Shown here: in pieces, positions 1-12,000 of the stretch
Layout of the letters: each line of letters opens with the position of its first letter
Position numbering within the stretch: the stretch's first letter is position 1
Assembly (NCBI RefSeq): GCF_030445035.2
Contig: NC_080699.1
Span: forward strand, 2,294,001 to 2,358,000
DNA length: 64,000 nucleotides
Reading direction: 5' to 3'
From: Dasypus novemcinctus
Lineage: Eukaryota > Chordata > Mammalia > Cingulata > Dasypodidae
The notes under the pieces: model-generated
What the model was told of the DNA's origin: nothing
The model's input: the letters and a program-made list of their open reading frames with translations, nothing else
Databases searched by the model: none
Made by a program: the position numbers and the translations under genes

Positions 1-411
1 CAGAAATCTGACCTTGAAAAAACAGGAGAACAGAAAGAGAAAAGAATAGAAAAAAATAGTACAGATTCTCAGGAAATTAAATGCCAAGGTGAAATGCACA
101 AAGATACATGTTACTCTTGTCCCAGAAGATGAAGAGAATGGAAAAGGGGCAGAAAGAACATTTGAGGGACTATTGACTGAAAATTTGCCAACCCTATGAA
201 AGACATGAATATAAATATTCTAGAAGGACTAGGCACCCCAAACAGAAGAAATCCAAATAGAACTATTCTGAGACACCTGCTATTCAGGACATCAAATGCC
301 AGAGGTAAAGAGAGAATTGTGAAAGCAGCAAGAGAAAAGCAAAGTATTCACTTATAAGAGAACCTCTATAGGTCTTAGTGCCCATCTCTCATCAGAAACC
401 ATGGAGGGGAA

Positions 412-640
412 GTGTTTGTGGCTCAAACAGTTGAGCTCCCACCTATCACATGGGAGGTTCCAGGTTCAGTTCCCAGTGCCTCCTAAAGAAGACAAGCTGA
501 CGTGACAGGCTGGTGCAGCAAGCTGATGCAACAAGATGCAACATGAGACATGAAAACATAGCGAGAGGCACATCAAAACAAGGAGCAGAAGTGACTCAAG
601 CAATTAGTGCCAGTGTGTGCCTTATGTATTTTGGGACACC
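412..640 (+). repeat. DAS-SINE, chimeric type, degraded
   Basis: A tRNA-like head (GCTCAAACAGTTGAGCTCC, then GGTTCAGTTCCC as a B-box) is followed by the characteristic tail section with CAAGCTGATGCAACAAGATG. Older than the copy at 60429. Confidence 0.7.
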
Positions 641-1245
641 TAGGTTAGGTACATAAATATTTACTATTGATATTTCTTATTGGTGAATTGTCCCTTGTAT
701 TAATATATAATGATCTTCTTTATCTAACAGTTGAGCACTTAAAATCTACTTTGTCTGATATTAATGAATTGTTAGTGCAGGTCTTTTTTGATTACTGTTT
801 GCATGGAATGTCATTTTCCAACCTTTCACTTTCAGTCTGATTGTATCCTTGCACCTAAGGTGGGTCTCCTGTAGAAAGCATATGGAGGGCTCATAATTTT
901 TAACCTATTCTGTCTGTCTGTGTCATTTGACTGGGACATTCAATCTATTAACATTCAATATTATTACTGTAAAAGCATTACTTACTTTGTCTTGGATTTC
1001 TGTTTTCATATCTTACTATTGTCTGTCTTTCAGTGGTTTTAGTTACACTTACTTATAATCTCCATTTCTCTACTCTTGTCCAAACCTCTCATCCTTTTTT
1101 TTTTTTTCGGGCTGCAGCACACCCTTTAGTATCACTAGTACATCTGGTTTCTCGGTGACAAACTCTCTGTTTTTGTTTATCTGCGAAGACTTTAAACTCA
1201 TCCTCATTTTTGAAGAACAGTTTTGCGAGAGAAAGAATTCTTATC
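641..1245 (-). mobile_element. L1 fragment, inverted
   Basis: Contains GTGGGTCTCCTGTAGAAAGC, the reverse complement of the L1 5' ORF2/ORF1-side region also seen reversed at 11460-11700. Its orientation is opposite to the flanking L1, so it is either an inversion or a separate insertion. Confidence 0.65.
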
Positions 1246-1335
1246 TGGGGAGTGGATGTAGCTCAAGTTTTTGAGTGCCTGCTTCCCACATTTGAGGTCC
1301 CAGGTTCAATCCCTGGTACCTCCTGAAAATAAAAC
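1246..1335 (+). repeat. DAS-SINE monomer
   Basis: A tRNA-derived unit: GTGGATGTAGCTCAAG as A-box region and AGGTTCAATCCC as B-box, ending in a short A-rich tail. Confidence 0.7.
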
Positions 1336-2668
1336 AAAGCAGAAGTAGACATCTCAGCAATAATAGTTGTAGACATCAATAGACCACTCTGAACATGGGA
1401 TAAAACATCTGTACAGAGGATAAATAAGGTAACAGATTGAATAATATGATAAGTGAATTACCCCTAACATTTATTGAACATCCCAAAACAGCAGGGATAT
1501 ACATTCTGCTCAAGTGCACATGGATCTTTCTCCTGGATAGACCTTATTTTGGGTTATAAATCAGATCTCAATAAATTATAAAAGTTGGAAGTTTTACACA
1601 GTATTTTCTCTGAGGATAATGGAATAAAACTGGAAATAACAGGTGGGAAAAGGGAAAATTCACAGATATATGGAGATTAAACACTACATTCTTAAATAAC
1701 CAGTGGGTCAAAGGAATTGCAAGAGATATCAGTAAATATCTTGAGATCAATGAATATAACAACGTGTCAGAACTCAGGAATACAATGAAGGCAGTGCTGA
1801 GAGAGAAAATTTATAGCCCTCGAAGCTTATGTTAAAAAGATAAAATCAAAGACCTAACCGTACCTAACCGTACCTAGAGGAACTAGGAGAAAAAAAAAAA
1901 CTAATCCCAAAGCAAGCAGAAGGAAAAAAATAACAAAGATTTAGAGCAGAAATAAATGAAATGGAGAATTAAAACAACAATAGAATCAACAAAACAAAAA
2001 ATTGGTTCTTTGAGGGGATCAACACAATCAACAAACTCTTAGCTTGACTGATTACAAAGGAGAAGATGCAAATAAATGAATCATAAATGAGATTGGGAAC
2101 ATTACTTCCGACTCCACATAAGTAAAAGATATTCATAAGGGGATACCATGAACAATTTTATGTCAACAAACTAGACAACACTGATGAAATGAACAAATTC
2201 CTAGAAACACACACACAACTTCCACTGACCTAGAAGAAAAAGACCTCAACTAGCCTATCACAAGAAAAGAAATTCAAACAGTTATCAAAAACCTCCCCAT
2301 AATGAAAAGTCCAGGACCAGATGCTTCACAGATGAAATCTGTCAATCATTTAAAGAAGATCTAACACCAATCTTGCTTAAATTCTTCCAAAAAAAAAAGA
2401 ATATGAGGGAATACCTGTAAATACCTGCAACTCTGTAAAGCAAAAACCACTCTAATACCAAAGCCAAATAATATTACACACAAAAAAATTACAGATCAAT
2501 TTCTGTAATGTAATGAACATAGATGTAAAAATCCTCAATGTAATACTCGCCAACTAAATCCAAAAGCACATGAAAAGAATTATACTCCATGATTAAATGG
2601 GTTTTATCGCAGATATGCAAGGGTGATTCAACACTAGAAAATCAATCAGTGTAATATAGCAGTATTAA

Positions 2669-3066
2669 ATTTTTTTTTTAAAGATCCCCCCCTCCCAGTT
2701 GTCTGCTCTGTGTCCATTCGATTCACTGTGTGTTCTTCTGTGTCTGCTTGCCTTCTTGTCATGCGGCACCCAGAAACTGTCACTTTTGTTGTTGTTGTTG
2801 TTGTTGCGTCAGCTCTCTGTGTATGGTGCCACTCCTGGGCGGGCTGTGCTTTTTTTGCATGGTGCGGCTCTCCTTGCGGGACACACTCCTTGCGTGTGGG
2901 GCACCCTATGTGGGGGACACCCCTGTGTGGCACGGCACTCCTTAAGGCGTGGCAGACACCGTACATGGGCCAGCTCACCACACGGGTCAGGAGGCCCTGG
3001 GTATCAGACCCTGGACTCTCATATGGCAGGCAGATGCTCTATCAGTTTGAGCCACAACCACTTCCC
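2669..3066 (-). repeat. DAS-SINE, chimeric full-length type
   Basis: Reverse-oriented: T-rich tail at the left, (GTT)n at about 2787, then the 180-nt non-tRNA part, then the tRNA-like head ending CCACAACCACTTCCC. Flanks share an imperfect AGCAGTATTAAAT / AGCATTAATAAAT duplication. Inserted in L1. Confidence 0.85.
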
Positions 3067-4532
3067 AGCATTAATAAATTGATAAATTGAAGAAAAATCA
3101 CACGATCATTTCAATTGATGAGGAAAAGGCATTGGACAAAATACAACATCCTTTCTTGATAAGAAAGGATGGAATAGAAGGAAAGGGTAGGAATAGATTA
3201 TCTCAATATGATATAAAATGCATACATGTAAAACCCTTAGTAACATTGTACTTAATGGTGAAAGACTGAAAGTTTTTCTGCTGAGTTTGGGATCAAGGCA
3301 AGGGTGCCCACTGTCTCCACTGTTACTCAGTATTGTGCTAGAAGTTCTAGCCAGAGCATTTATGTGAGAAAAAGAAAAGGCATCCAAATAGGAAAGGAAA
3401 AATTTTGTTATTCACTGAAGAGATTATCCTATACTGGAAACTCAAAGACATAAACGACCTGTATTCAGAAAACTATAAAACTTTTCTAAAAGAAACCAAA
3501 AAAGACCTAAATAAATAGAAGGATACTCTGTTCATGGATTAGAAGACCAAATATCATTTAGATGTCAGTTCCACCCAAAATGGTTTACAGATTAATGGAA
3601 TCCCAATAAAAATACCAGCAGCCTTTTTTGCAGAATTGGAAAATCCAATTGTCAAGTTTATCTGGAAGGTCAGGGCCCCAGAATAGCCCAGAATATCTTT
3701 TGAGTAGAACAACGAGGTTCGAGTATTCTCACTTCCTGACTGTAAAGTATGTTACTGTAAAAACAGCATGATAAAGATAGACAGCTTGACAAATGAAATA
3801 AAATTGAGAGTTCAGAAATAGACCGTCACTCACATCTGTGGTCAAGTTACTTTTGACATGGCTGTTAAACCCACCGAGCTGGGTCAGAACAGTCTATTCA
3901 ATAAATGGTACTGGGAGAACTGGTTATCCATATCCAAAAGAAAGAAAGAGGACCCTTACCTCACACCTTATACAAAAACTAACTCAAAGTGAATCACGGC
4001 TCTAGATATAAAAGCTGTAATCATAAAACTGGTAGCAGTAAATGTAGGGAAACATTTTCAAGATTTTGTGGTAGGTAATTTCTTACACGCCAAGCAGTAG
4101 CAATGAAAGAAAATATAGATAAATGGAACTTCCTTAAAATGAAACACTTTTATTCTTCAAAACACTTTGTCAAGAAAATAAAAAACCTACTCAATGGAAG
4201 AAAATATTTGGAGACCACATATCTGATGAGGCTTTGACTTCTGTGTTATATGAAAAGATTATACAAGTCAACGATGAAAAGACATGCAGCCCAATTTAAA
4301 AATGAGCAAAAGACTTGAATAGAACATTTGTCCAGAGAGGGAATACAAATGACCTAAAAGCAATGAAAAGTCGCTCATCACTAGCTAGTAGGGAAATGCA
4401 GATCAAAAGTACAATGAGATAACATCTCCCTTACAGGGTGGCCATTATTGAAAGAATAGAAAACTTCAAGTGCTGGAGAGGATGTGGAGAAGTCCTTCAC
4501 TGTTGATAGGACTATAAAATGGTGCAACATTT

Positions 4533-4613
4533 AGTGAAGATGTAGTTCAGTGGACTAGTGCCTACCTCCCATTTACGAGGTACCATTTGAATTGCTAGTA
4601 TCTCCTTTAAAAA
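4533..4613 (+). repeat. DAS-SINE monomer in L1
   Basis: A tRNA-like head with a short A tail, flanked by an imperfect 15-bp duplication (AATGGTGCAACATTT at 4518-4532, AATGATGCAATCTTT at 4614-4628). Confidence 0.75.
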
Positions 4614-5708
4614 AATGATGCAATCTTTGTGGAAAACAATATGGCATTTCCTCAAGAAATGAAATATAGAATTGCCATATGATCCAGCAGTCCCGCTGCT
4701 AGGAATATATTCAGAAGAACTGAAAGCAAGAATGCAAAGATATTTGCACACCAATGTTCTTATCAACATTATTTACAATTACCAAAAGATGGAAACAAGT
4801 GCCCATCAGTGTATCAGTTGTTAAGCAAAATGTGGTATATACATATGATGGAATACTATTCAGCTATAGGAAGAAGTGAAATTGGGATGCCTATGACAAC
4901 ATGGATGAACCTTAAAGATACTAGGTTGAGTGAAATAAGCCAGATACAAAAAGACAAATATTTTATGGTCTCACTGATGTGAACTAAACACAATGCGTAA
5001 ACTTTTGGAGTTAGAGTGTAGGGAATAGGTTAATAGGAGACAGACTGTGGGTTGAGAAGGGGGAGCTGATGCTGAATGTATGTATGATGTTTAATAAGGT
5101 TGATTTTAAACATGTAGAAATGGATAGCGTTGATGGTGACACATAAGTATAACACTGCTGATTTATAAATGTGATTTTGGCTGAAAGGGGTAGTCTAGGG
5201 AGGTTAATGTTAATTGAAAGACAGCTACAAATACCCTAGGGACTATATAATATAATTTCAGTGGTAGGTAAGTCCTGTTAAAAGAAATGAAAGAAAATTC
5301 TCTTTCATACAATTTTAAGAATATGGTGATGCACGGGAAAAAATACAACTAATGTACTTTATAGACTATAGTTAACAGTAATATTGTTATCTGTGTAGCA
5401 AAAGCAAAGGAAGTACGGTGCTACATGTCAAATAAAAAGATGTAATTTACTTATGAGATTTGGATACGATCAAGCATTTTTTTTTTTTTTCATTTTCTTC
5501 ATTAACAAGAAGATCTGGTCACATCATTTAATCTGTGCTCATTTATTCATCTTTCAGAACACTGGAGAAACAATTGAGTTTGGCTTTGGATTAAATAAGA
5601 TAAATATGCCTGGACAGTACTTTTTCAAATACTGCTTCCATAATTTGTTAAACTGCCTTTTGTCTGTTATTTTATTTTTTGAAGTTGAAGTCAAGTTAAA
5701 TATTTAAA

Positions 5709-8030
5709 AACTTATCTTGTAGTTTTTTGTCTTTTTGTGGCCATACTGATATGAAAGGGTGTCTCATTGTAGTTTTGATTTTGATTTCCCTAATCATTAG
5801 TAATGTTGAGCAGTTTATCATGGATTGTGGTTTTTTTGCCATTTGTATTTCTTCTTTGGATAAATGTCTCTTCAGGTCTTTTCCCTGTGTTTTAATCAGG
5901 TCATTTGTGTTTTTATTGTTAAGTTGTAGCATCTCTTTTATGTCTTGGATATTAAACCCTTATTCAGAGATGTGGTCTTCAAATGCTTTCTCCCATTGAG
6001 TTGTCTGCTTTTTTACCCTTTTGACAAAGTCCTGTGGGTGCAAAAATGTTTAATTTTGAGGAGGTCCTGTTTATTTTTTTTCTTGTTACATGGGCTTTGA
6101 GTGTAAAGTCCAAGAAACTACCACCTACCACAAGGTCTTTAAGATATTTTCCTGCATTTTCTTCTAGTAGTTTATGGCCCTGGCTTTTATATTTAGGTCT
6201 CTGATCCATTTTGAAGCGATTCTTAAATAGGGAATCAGATAGGGATCCTCGCTCATTCTTTTGGTTATATAGATATCCCATTCTTCCAGCACCATTTGTC
6301 GAAGAGACTATTTTGTCCTGTTAACTTAGGCTTGATAGGTTTCTCAGAGTTTTATTTCTGGACTCTCAATTCTATTCACAGGTCAGTGTGTCTCTCTATG
6401 CCAGTACCATGCTGTTTTAATTACTGTAGCTTTGTAATATGTGTCAAAGCCAGGCAGTGAAATTCCTGCCATGTTGCTCTTTTCTTCAATGCTTTGAGCT
6501 ATTTGGATGCACTTTCCCTTCCAAATGAATTTGATAATTGCCTTTTCTATTTCTGTAAAGTAGGCTGTTGAAATTTTGATTGGTATTGCATTGAATTCTT
6601 AAATCAGTTTGGGTAAGATCGACATCTTCATGATATTTAGTTTTGAAGTTCCATTTGTTTAGGTCTTCATTAATTTCTTTTAAGCATTGTTTTGAAGTTT
6701 TCTGCATATAGGTCCTGTGTGACTTTGGTTAAATTGATTCCTAGGTATTTGAGTCTTTTTGTTGCTATTGTAAATCAAATTTTTTCCCTGATTTTCTCCT
6801 CAGATTGTTCAATACTAGTGCACAAAAACATTACTGATTTTTATGTATTGATCTTTTATCCTGCAACTTGGCTGAACTCATTTATTAATTCAAATAGCTT
6901 TCTCATAGACTTTCAGAATTTTCTAATTATAAGATGTCATCTGCAAATAGTGAGGCTTTTAGTTCCTCATTTATTATTTGGATGCCTATTTGTTTTTCTT
7001 GTCTAATTGCTCTAGCCTAGAACTCATAGCACAGTGTTGAATAACAGTGGTGACAGTGGACATCCTTGTCTTGTTACCATTGTATTAGTCAGCCAAAGGG
7101 GTGCTGATGCAAAATACCAGAAAATGGTTGTTTTTTTTAAAGGGTATTTATTTGTGGAAGGAGCTTACAGATACCAGGCCATAAAGCATAAGTTACTTCC
7201 CTCACCAAAGTCTATTTTCACATGTTGGAGCAAGATGGCTGCTGACGTCTGCGAGGGTTCAGGCTTCCTGGGGCTTGCATCTGTTTTCTCAGTGAGCTTA
7301 CTTCCTGGGGTTCCAGCTTAAGACTTTTAGCATCAAACTCCAACATCAAAAACCCTCAACTCTGTCCTTTGTCATGTCTTTAATCTGTGAGTCCCCACCC
7401 CACCACCTAATGACATGGCCCAGTAAAGCCCTAATCGTAACTTAATCATGCCCAGGTGCCAACCATATTACAAATATCATCCATTATCTATTTTTGGAAT
7501 TCATGACCATGTTGAACTGCTACACCGATCTTTAGAGGGAAAGCTTTCAACCTTTCCCCATTGTGTATGATGTTGGCCATAGTTTTTTTATTTACTGCGT
7601 CCATCTCCTCCCCTCCTCCACCCTCCACCCCCATCCTGGAAGGGCTCCTGGGACACAGCAGACCAGATCTGTGGGTCAGAAGCTGAGTCAGCCTTAGGCT
7701 GTGTCCCTCTCTCTCCCCTTGCCCCGGCTGGTGGATCCTTGCAGTCCCCTTTGTCTGTAGCTGGCCAAGAGGCCTGAGAATTCTAAAGTGTCTTCAGTGT
7801 GAGAGAGGGTACCTGAAGTAGCAGCTGCTGGTTTTAACTCAAAATTTTGCTATCGCAATTTTTATCCTTTGTCCTTCTCTCTTCTGGGTGGTGTCCAGCC
7901 TTCGCCTGGTGTCCTAAATCTAGATCATTTTTTTCCAGGCCGTTTGAGCCTGTCCTCCAGCTGTTTTTCTGGGAGAGAAGAGAGTCCCGTGTCTTTCTAG
8001 TCCAGCATCTTCCTAAAAGTCTCTCAAAAA
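5709..8030 (-). mobile_element. L1, - strand, internally deleted
   Basis: Reverse-oriented ORF2 sequence from about 5710 to 7080 and again 7525-7590, interrupted by an LTR. From about 7590 to 8030 the sequence resembles an L1 5' UTR read backwards (GC-rich, ending at a GGAAGATGCTGGACTAG-like start on the - strand). Most of ORF2's 5' half and ORF1 are missing. No intact frame. Confidence 0.7.
7081..7524 (-). mobile_element. Solo LTR, MaLR/ERVL-like, armadillo type
   Basis: On the + strand it begins TGTATTAGTCAGCCAAAG and ends GTTGAACTGCTACA, the reverse of the LTR at 47273-47781. Flanks ACCAT / CCGAT are a degenerate 5-bp duplication. No internal viral genes adjoin it. It lies within an L1. 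Confidence 0.75.
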
Positions 8031-8907
8031 AACTTTTTTTAAATTAAGCTGTGTGATAATTCATAATGCTTTGTAGGAGCTTTGGCCATCTTAGGTACTC
8101 ACCCTGTTTTCAATCTCTCTTCCAAATAGTTTGATTAATGATAGATATCAGTCCTTTTGTTGCATATGCAGACACTTACTTTAATAGACTGAGCATTTAT
8201 TTACTCAAATAGTACTTTTGAGATTTGTTCTCTTTCAAGCTCTTTGCCCCCTTTAATTTTTATAGCCATGTTGTATGTTTAATATTTGCCTTCTTAAATC
8301 AGCTCACATAGTACATGTTTTTGTTTTTTTTTTTTTAATTGAAATAGAGTCTTCAATTTTAATAAAGTTTAGATACAGTGTGGATATTTTGATCACCTTT
8401 ATCCCAGTAAGATTTTTACTGGTTAAGTTTGTAGTGTTTCTTTGTACTTTTTTGGGTGCAAATTATTCTGGATGCAGATTCTGGTGTTTTGTACTGTTTT
8501 GGATGCAGATTATTCTGGGACATTTCATAAATATTCAGGAATTATATAGAGAGGGGCTCGGGGTAAATTCAGTTACCTGTAGCAGTTTCTGGTGCTGTAA
8601 AAAGACATCACTTTTCTGAATACACATTTTACAGTACATATATTTAAAATCAGTATATTAATTAAATTGTGAATCCCTTATTTAAATATTTCTGTACAGC
8701 AATTGTATTCAAGCTGTGTGGGCATTATTTACTTTTTTAGTGTCTGGAAACACTTTAAAAGTTTTAAGTAATCATTTCATTCTACTGTATATATGTCCCT
8801 ATCAGTGGAATGTATGGACAGTCTGATCCTTGGTCATGAATTTTATTTTGTCACATGCTACTTGTGTTTTAATTTTGAAAGATAATTTCTGTATTTTTAT
8901 TTTTCAG
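8031..8907. other. CEP57 intron 1, 3' end, unassigned
   Basis: AT-rich single-copy-looking sequence up to the exon 2 acceptor. The only structure seen is a small direct repeat around 8466-8520 (GGATGCAGATTATTCTGG-like). No gene signal. Confidence 0.5.
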
Positions 8908-9064
8908 AACATCCTAGCTGAACCTTCAAGGTCCAATGGAAATATGGTTCGCCATTCTTCCTCTTCATACGTAGTATATCCACCCGATAAGCCTTTCCTT
9001 AATAGTGATATACGACGCTCTCCAAATAAGCCTACATTTGCCTATCCAGAAAGCAACAGCAGAG
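8908..9064 (+). CDS. CEP57: CEP57 exon 2
   Basis: The acceptor is a T-rich tract ending in TTTTCAG at 8901-8907. The exon opens in frame with [11 protein letters not shown] and ends ESNSR plus one base of a split Ala codon; the donor GTAATG starts at 9065. It covers roughly residues 16-68 in human numbering, the Ser/Pro-rich N-terminus ([17 protein letters not shown]). The start ATG is not here: the ATG upstream at 8830 lies in intron sequence. Confidence 0.96.
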
Positions 9065-12000
9065 GTAATGGAGCCTAACAAAGTAGTTGCTATCTGTACT
9101 TAGTCACCGCTTAAAATGTCTTAATTGTGTCTTCCATTTATTTTAGAATTAGAGGGGAAGAGTATTTTTACCCATCCTTCCTGCTGTTAGCCTTCGCAAA
9201 GTATACTGCTTTTCTTGTGTTCCTTATCTTGATGGTTAACACTGTCTTCCACCAAATCACCAAAGCTGAAATCCTTCAAGTCATCTGTGATTGCTGTGCG
9301 TCTCCAACATCAGTCAAGAACCAAGCCTTGTGTTTCTGCTTCTGAAATTTACCAAAAGTCAGTCGGTCTGTTTTCCTTCTCCTTGCTTTGGTTCAGGCTC
9401 TCGTGCTTTGATAGATAATTGTATGACACTTCACAGTTCCAGTACCTCTCCAGGGCTCACATGAGAAAGTCTTAGGCTTGTGTTTGGCCTGGACCTACTG
9501 TCTTAACAGCTTCATCCCTTGCCTCTTTTCCATTCGTACCTGCTGTCTTAGTTTGCTAGGCTGCTGGAATGCAGTATACCAGAAATGAGTTGATTCTTAT
9601 ATAGGGGGTTCTTAGCTTATAAACTTAAGAGTTCTGAGGCCGGAAAATGCCCACGTCAAGACGTCCCCTGGAGACGTTCCTCCCCCTGAAGACCCTGAGT
9701 GGTGAGACACACGCACGGCAGCACTTTCTGCTGGCCTCCTGCTCTCCCAGGTTTTGTCTCAGCTTCTAGCTCCTCCGGCTTCTCTTTGTGATTCTGTGGG
9801 CTGTTCTCTGTCCGTACTCGTCCCGTTTATAAAGGACTCCAGGAAGAGGACTGAGGCCCCCTGGGTCATGGTCAGAAGGCCCCACGGTAGGTTTACAGGC
9901 ACAGGAGTGGATTAGCTGTAAGGACGTGACCTGCTGGGGTCTGCCCAGCCTTCAACTCTCACAGACACACCTTCTCCCCCTCTGTTCTTCTGTTAATGTC
10001 TAGTCTTATGTTTGTTTGTTTGTTTTGTTTTTGTACTATATTGACTGCCTTCTCTCTGTCTGGATATATTTTTCATCTTTTCCTTATGGTTACCATAGGA
10101 AATGTACCATCTTAAATAGATAGCAATCCTTTGGTTTGATACCAACTTGACTTCAGTAGCATACACATACACTTCTCCTATACCCCTCCGTCCCCCCACC
10201 TATTTTTGTACTTTTTACAGATTATAACTTTGTACATTGTATGTTTAAACCATAGATTTAAGATTACTTTTTATGCATTTGTATTTTAGCACCTATAGGA
10301 AGTAGGGTTTCATACCAAATAATACACTGCGGTAATACAGGCATTCATAATTACCCGAATGGCTACCCTTACCACCAGTCTTTATTTCTTTATGCTGTTT
10401 TGAACCAGGGTCTAGTGTCCTTTCTCTTCAGTCTGAAGAACTCCCTTTAGCGTTGCTTATAGGGCAGGGCTGCTGGTCATGAGCTCCCTCAGCTTTTGTT
10501 GATCTAAGAATGCCATAATCTTGCCTTTATTTTTGAAAGAAAATCTTACCAGATGTAAAAATCTTGGTTAATGGTTGTTTTCTCTTCATGGTTTCTGATG
10601 AGAAATCAGCATTCACTCTGATTGGGACTCCCTTGTACATAACACATTGCTTTCCTCTTGGAACTTTAAGAACTCTCTCCCTGTCCTTTGCATTTGACAG
10701 TATGTGACAGGCTGTATTTTTCTACAGTATCCTAGTAATTGTTCTCCGGGCTGCTTTGATGTGCATTATTATTGTTATACCTTCCTGTTGAATTGACTTT
10801 ATCAGTATATAGTGATCTTCTTTTTCCCTGACAGGTGTTTTTTAACAAATCAGTTTTATTGATAAATACTGATAAAGTATACAGATTATCTAAAGTGTAC
10901 AATCAGTAGTATTTGGTATAATCACATAGTTGTGCATTCATCACTTCAGTCAGTATTACAGTATTTGATAATTTCAGTAACAAATTCACAAAATGTTTTT
11001 AGAGCAATTTTTTTTTTGTAAGATTTATTTATTTTTTATTTATTTCTCTCCCCTTCTCCCCCTCCCCCCCGTTGTCTGCTCTGTGTCCACTCACTGCACT
11101 TTCTTTCCTCTGTGTCCGCCTGTGTTGTCAGTGGCACTGGGGATCTGTATCTCTTTTTGTTGCATCATCTTGCTGCATCAATTCTCTGTGTAGGCAGCGC
11201 CACTCGTGGGCGGGCTGCGCTTTTATTGTGTGGGGCGGCTCTCCTTATGGGGCACACTCCTTGCACGTGGGGCTCCCCTATGCGGGGGACACCCCTGTGT
11301 GGCACAGCACTCCTTGAGCACATCAGCACTGCGCGTGGGCCAGCTCACCACACGGCCAGGAGGCCCTGGGTTTGAACCCTGGACCTCCCATGTGGTAGGC
11401 GGACGCTCTATCTGTTGAGCCAAGTCCGCTTCCCAGAACAATTTATTTTTGAAGTAATGAAATTGTTCATAACAGTTGTTGACTTAAAGTTTATCTGATA
11501 TTAGCATAGCTACCCCAGCTTTCTTTTGGTTACCTATTATATGGTATATTTTCCCCCTCCTTTCATTTTCACCTTATGCCTTGAATTTAAGGTGAATCTC
11601 TTATAAATAGTATATAGTTGGGGCTTTTTTAATCTATTCTGCCAATCTCTGCCTTCAGCTGGAGAATTTAATTCATTTACATTTAAGGTAACTACTGATA
11701 ATTCATACCTTTTGTCTGCTTTTTTGCTATTGGTTCTTTTTTCCATGGATGTTTACTTTCATATGTATTTGTTTTTGGTATTGTACCAATGTGAGTCATT
11801 TCTAGTATTTTGAGTATATATTTTTCATATGCTTTTTTTTCTTTAAATCCCTAACTGTAATATTGTGTTTGTTTTTTCTAAGACTTTTATTCACTGTTTT
11901 CCACCCCCACCCCCCAGTGGCTCCCTCGTCTATCTGCTCATTGTTTCCTTTTCCCTCACCAGGCACTGAACCTGGGACCTCCCGTGTGGGAGGTGGGTGC

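Larger units (their letters stand above)
1..5708 (+). mobile_element. L1 retrotransposon, + strand, decayed and interrupted
   Basis: Part of CEP57 intron 1. The left edge (1-411) matches the ORF1-side segment of the second L1 in this window (about 53580-53850). From about 1336 on it follows ORF2: endonuclease-side sequence, then the reverse-transcriptase core (a relic of QGCPLSPL near 3305), the C-terminal region to about 4980 and the 3' UTR to about 5700. Many stops and frameshifts. It is broken by DAS-SINEs at 412-640, 1246-1335, 2669-3066 and 4533-4613 and by an inverted L1 piece at 640-1245. It continues off the left end. Confidence 0.85.

Noticed and set aside
1246-1335. tRNA gene.
   Set aside because: A- and B-box-like motifs belong to a DAS-SINE; there is no proper acceptor stem or clover-leaf.
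1-8900. CEP57 exon 1 and promoter.
   Set aside because: No CpG island or start-codon context matching CEP57's N-terminus; the region is L1-dominated intron.
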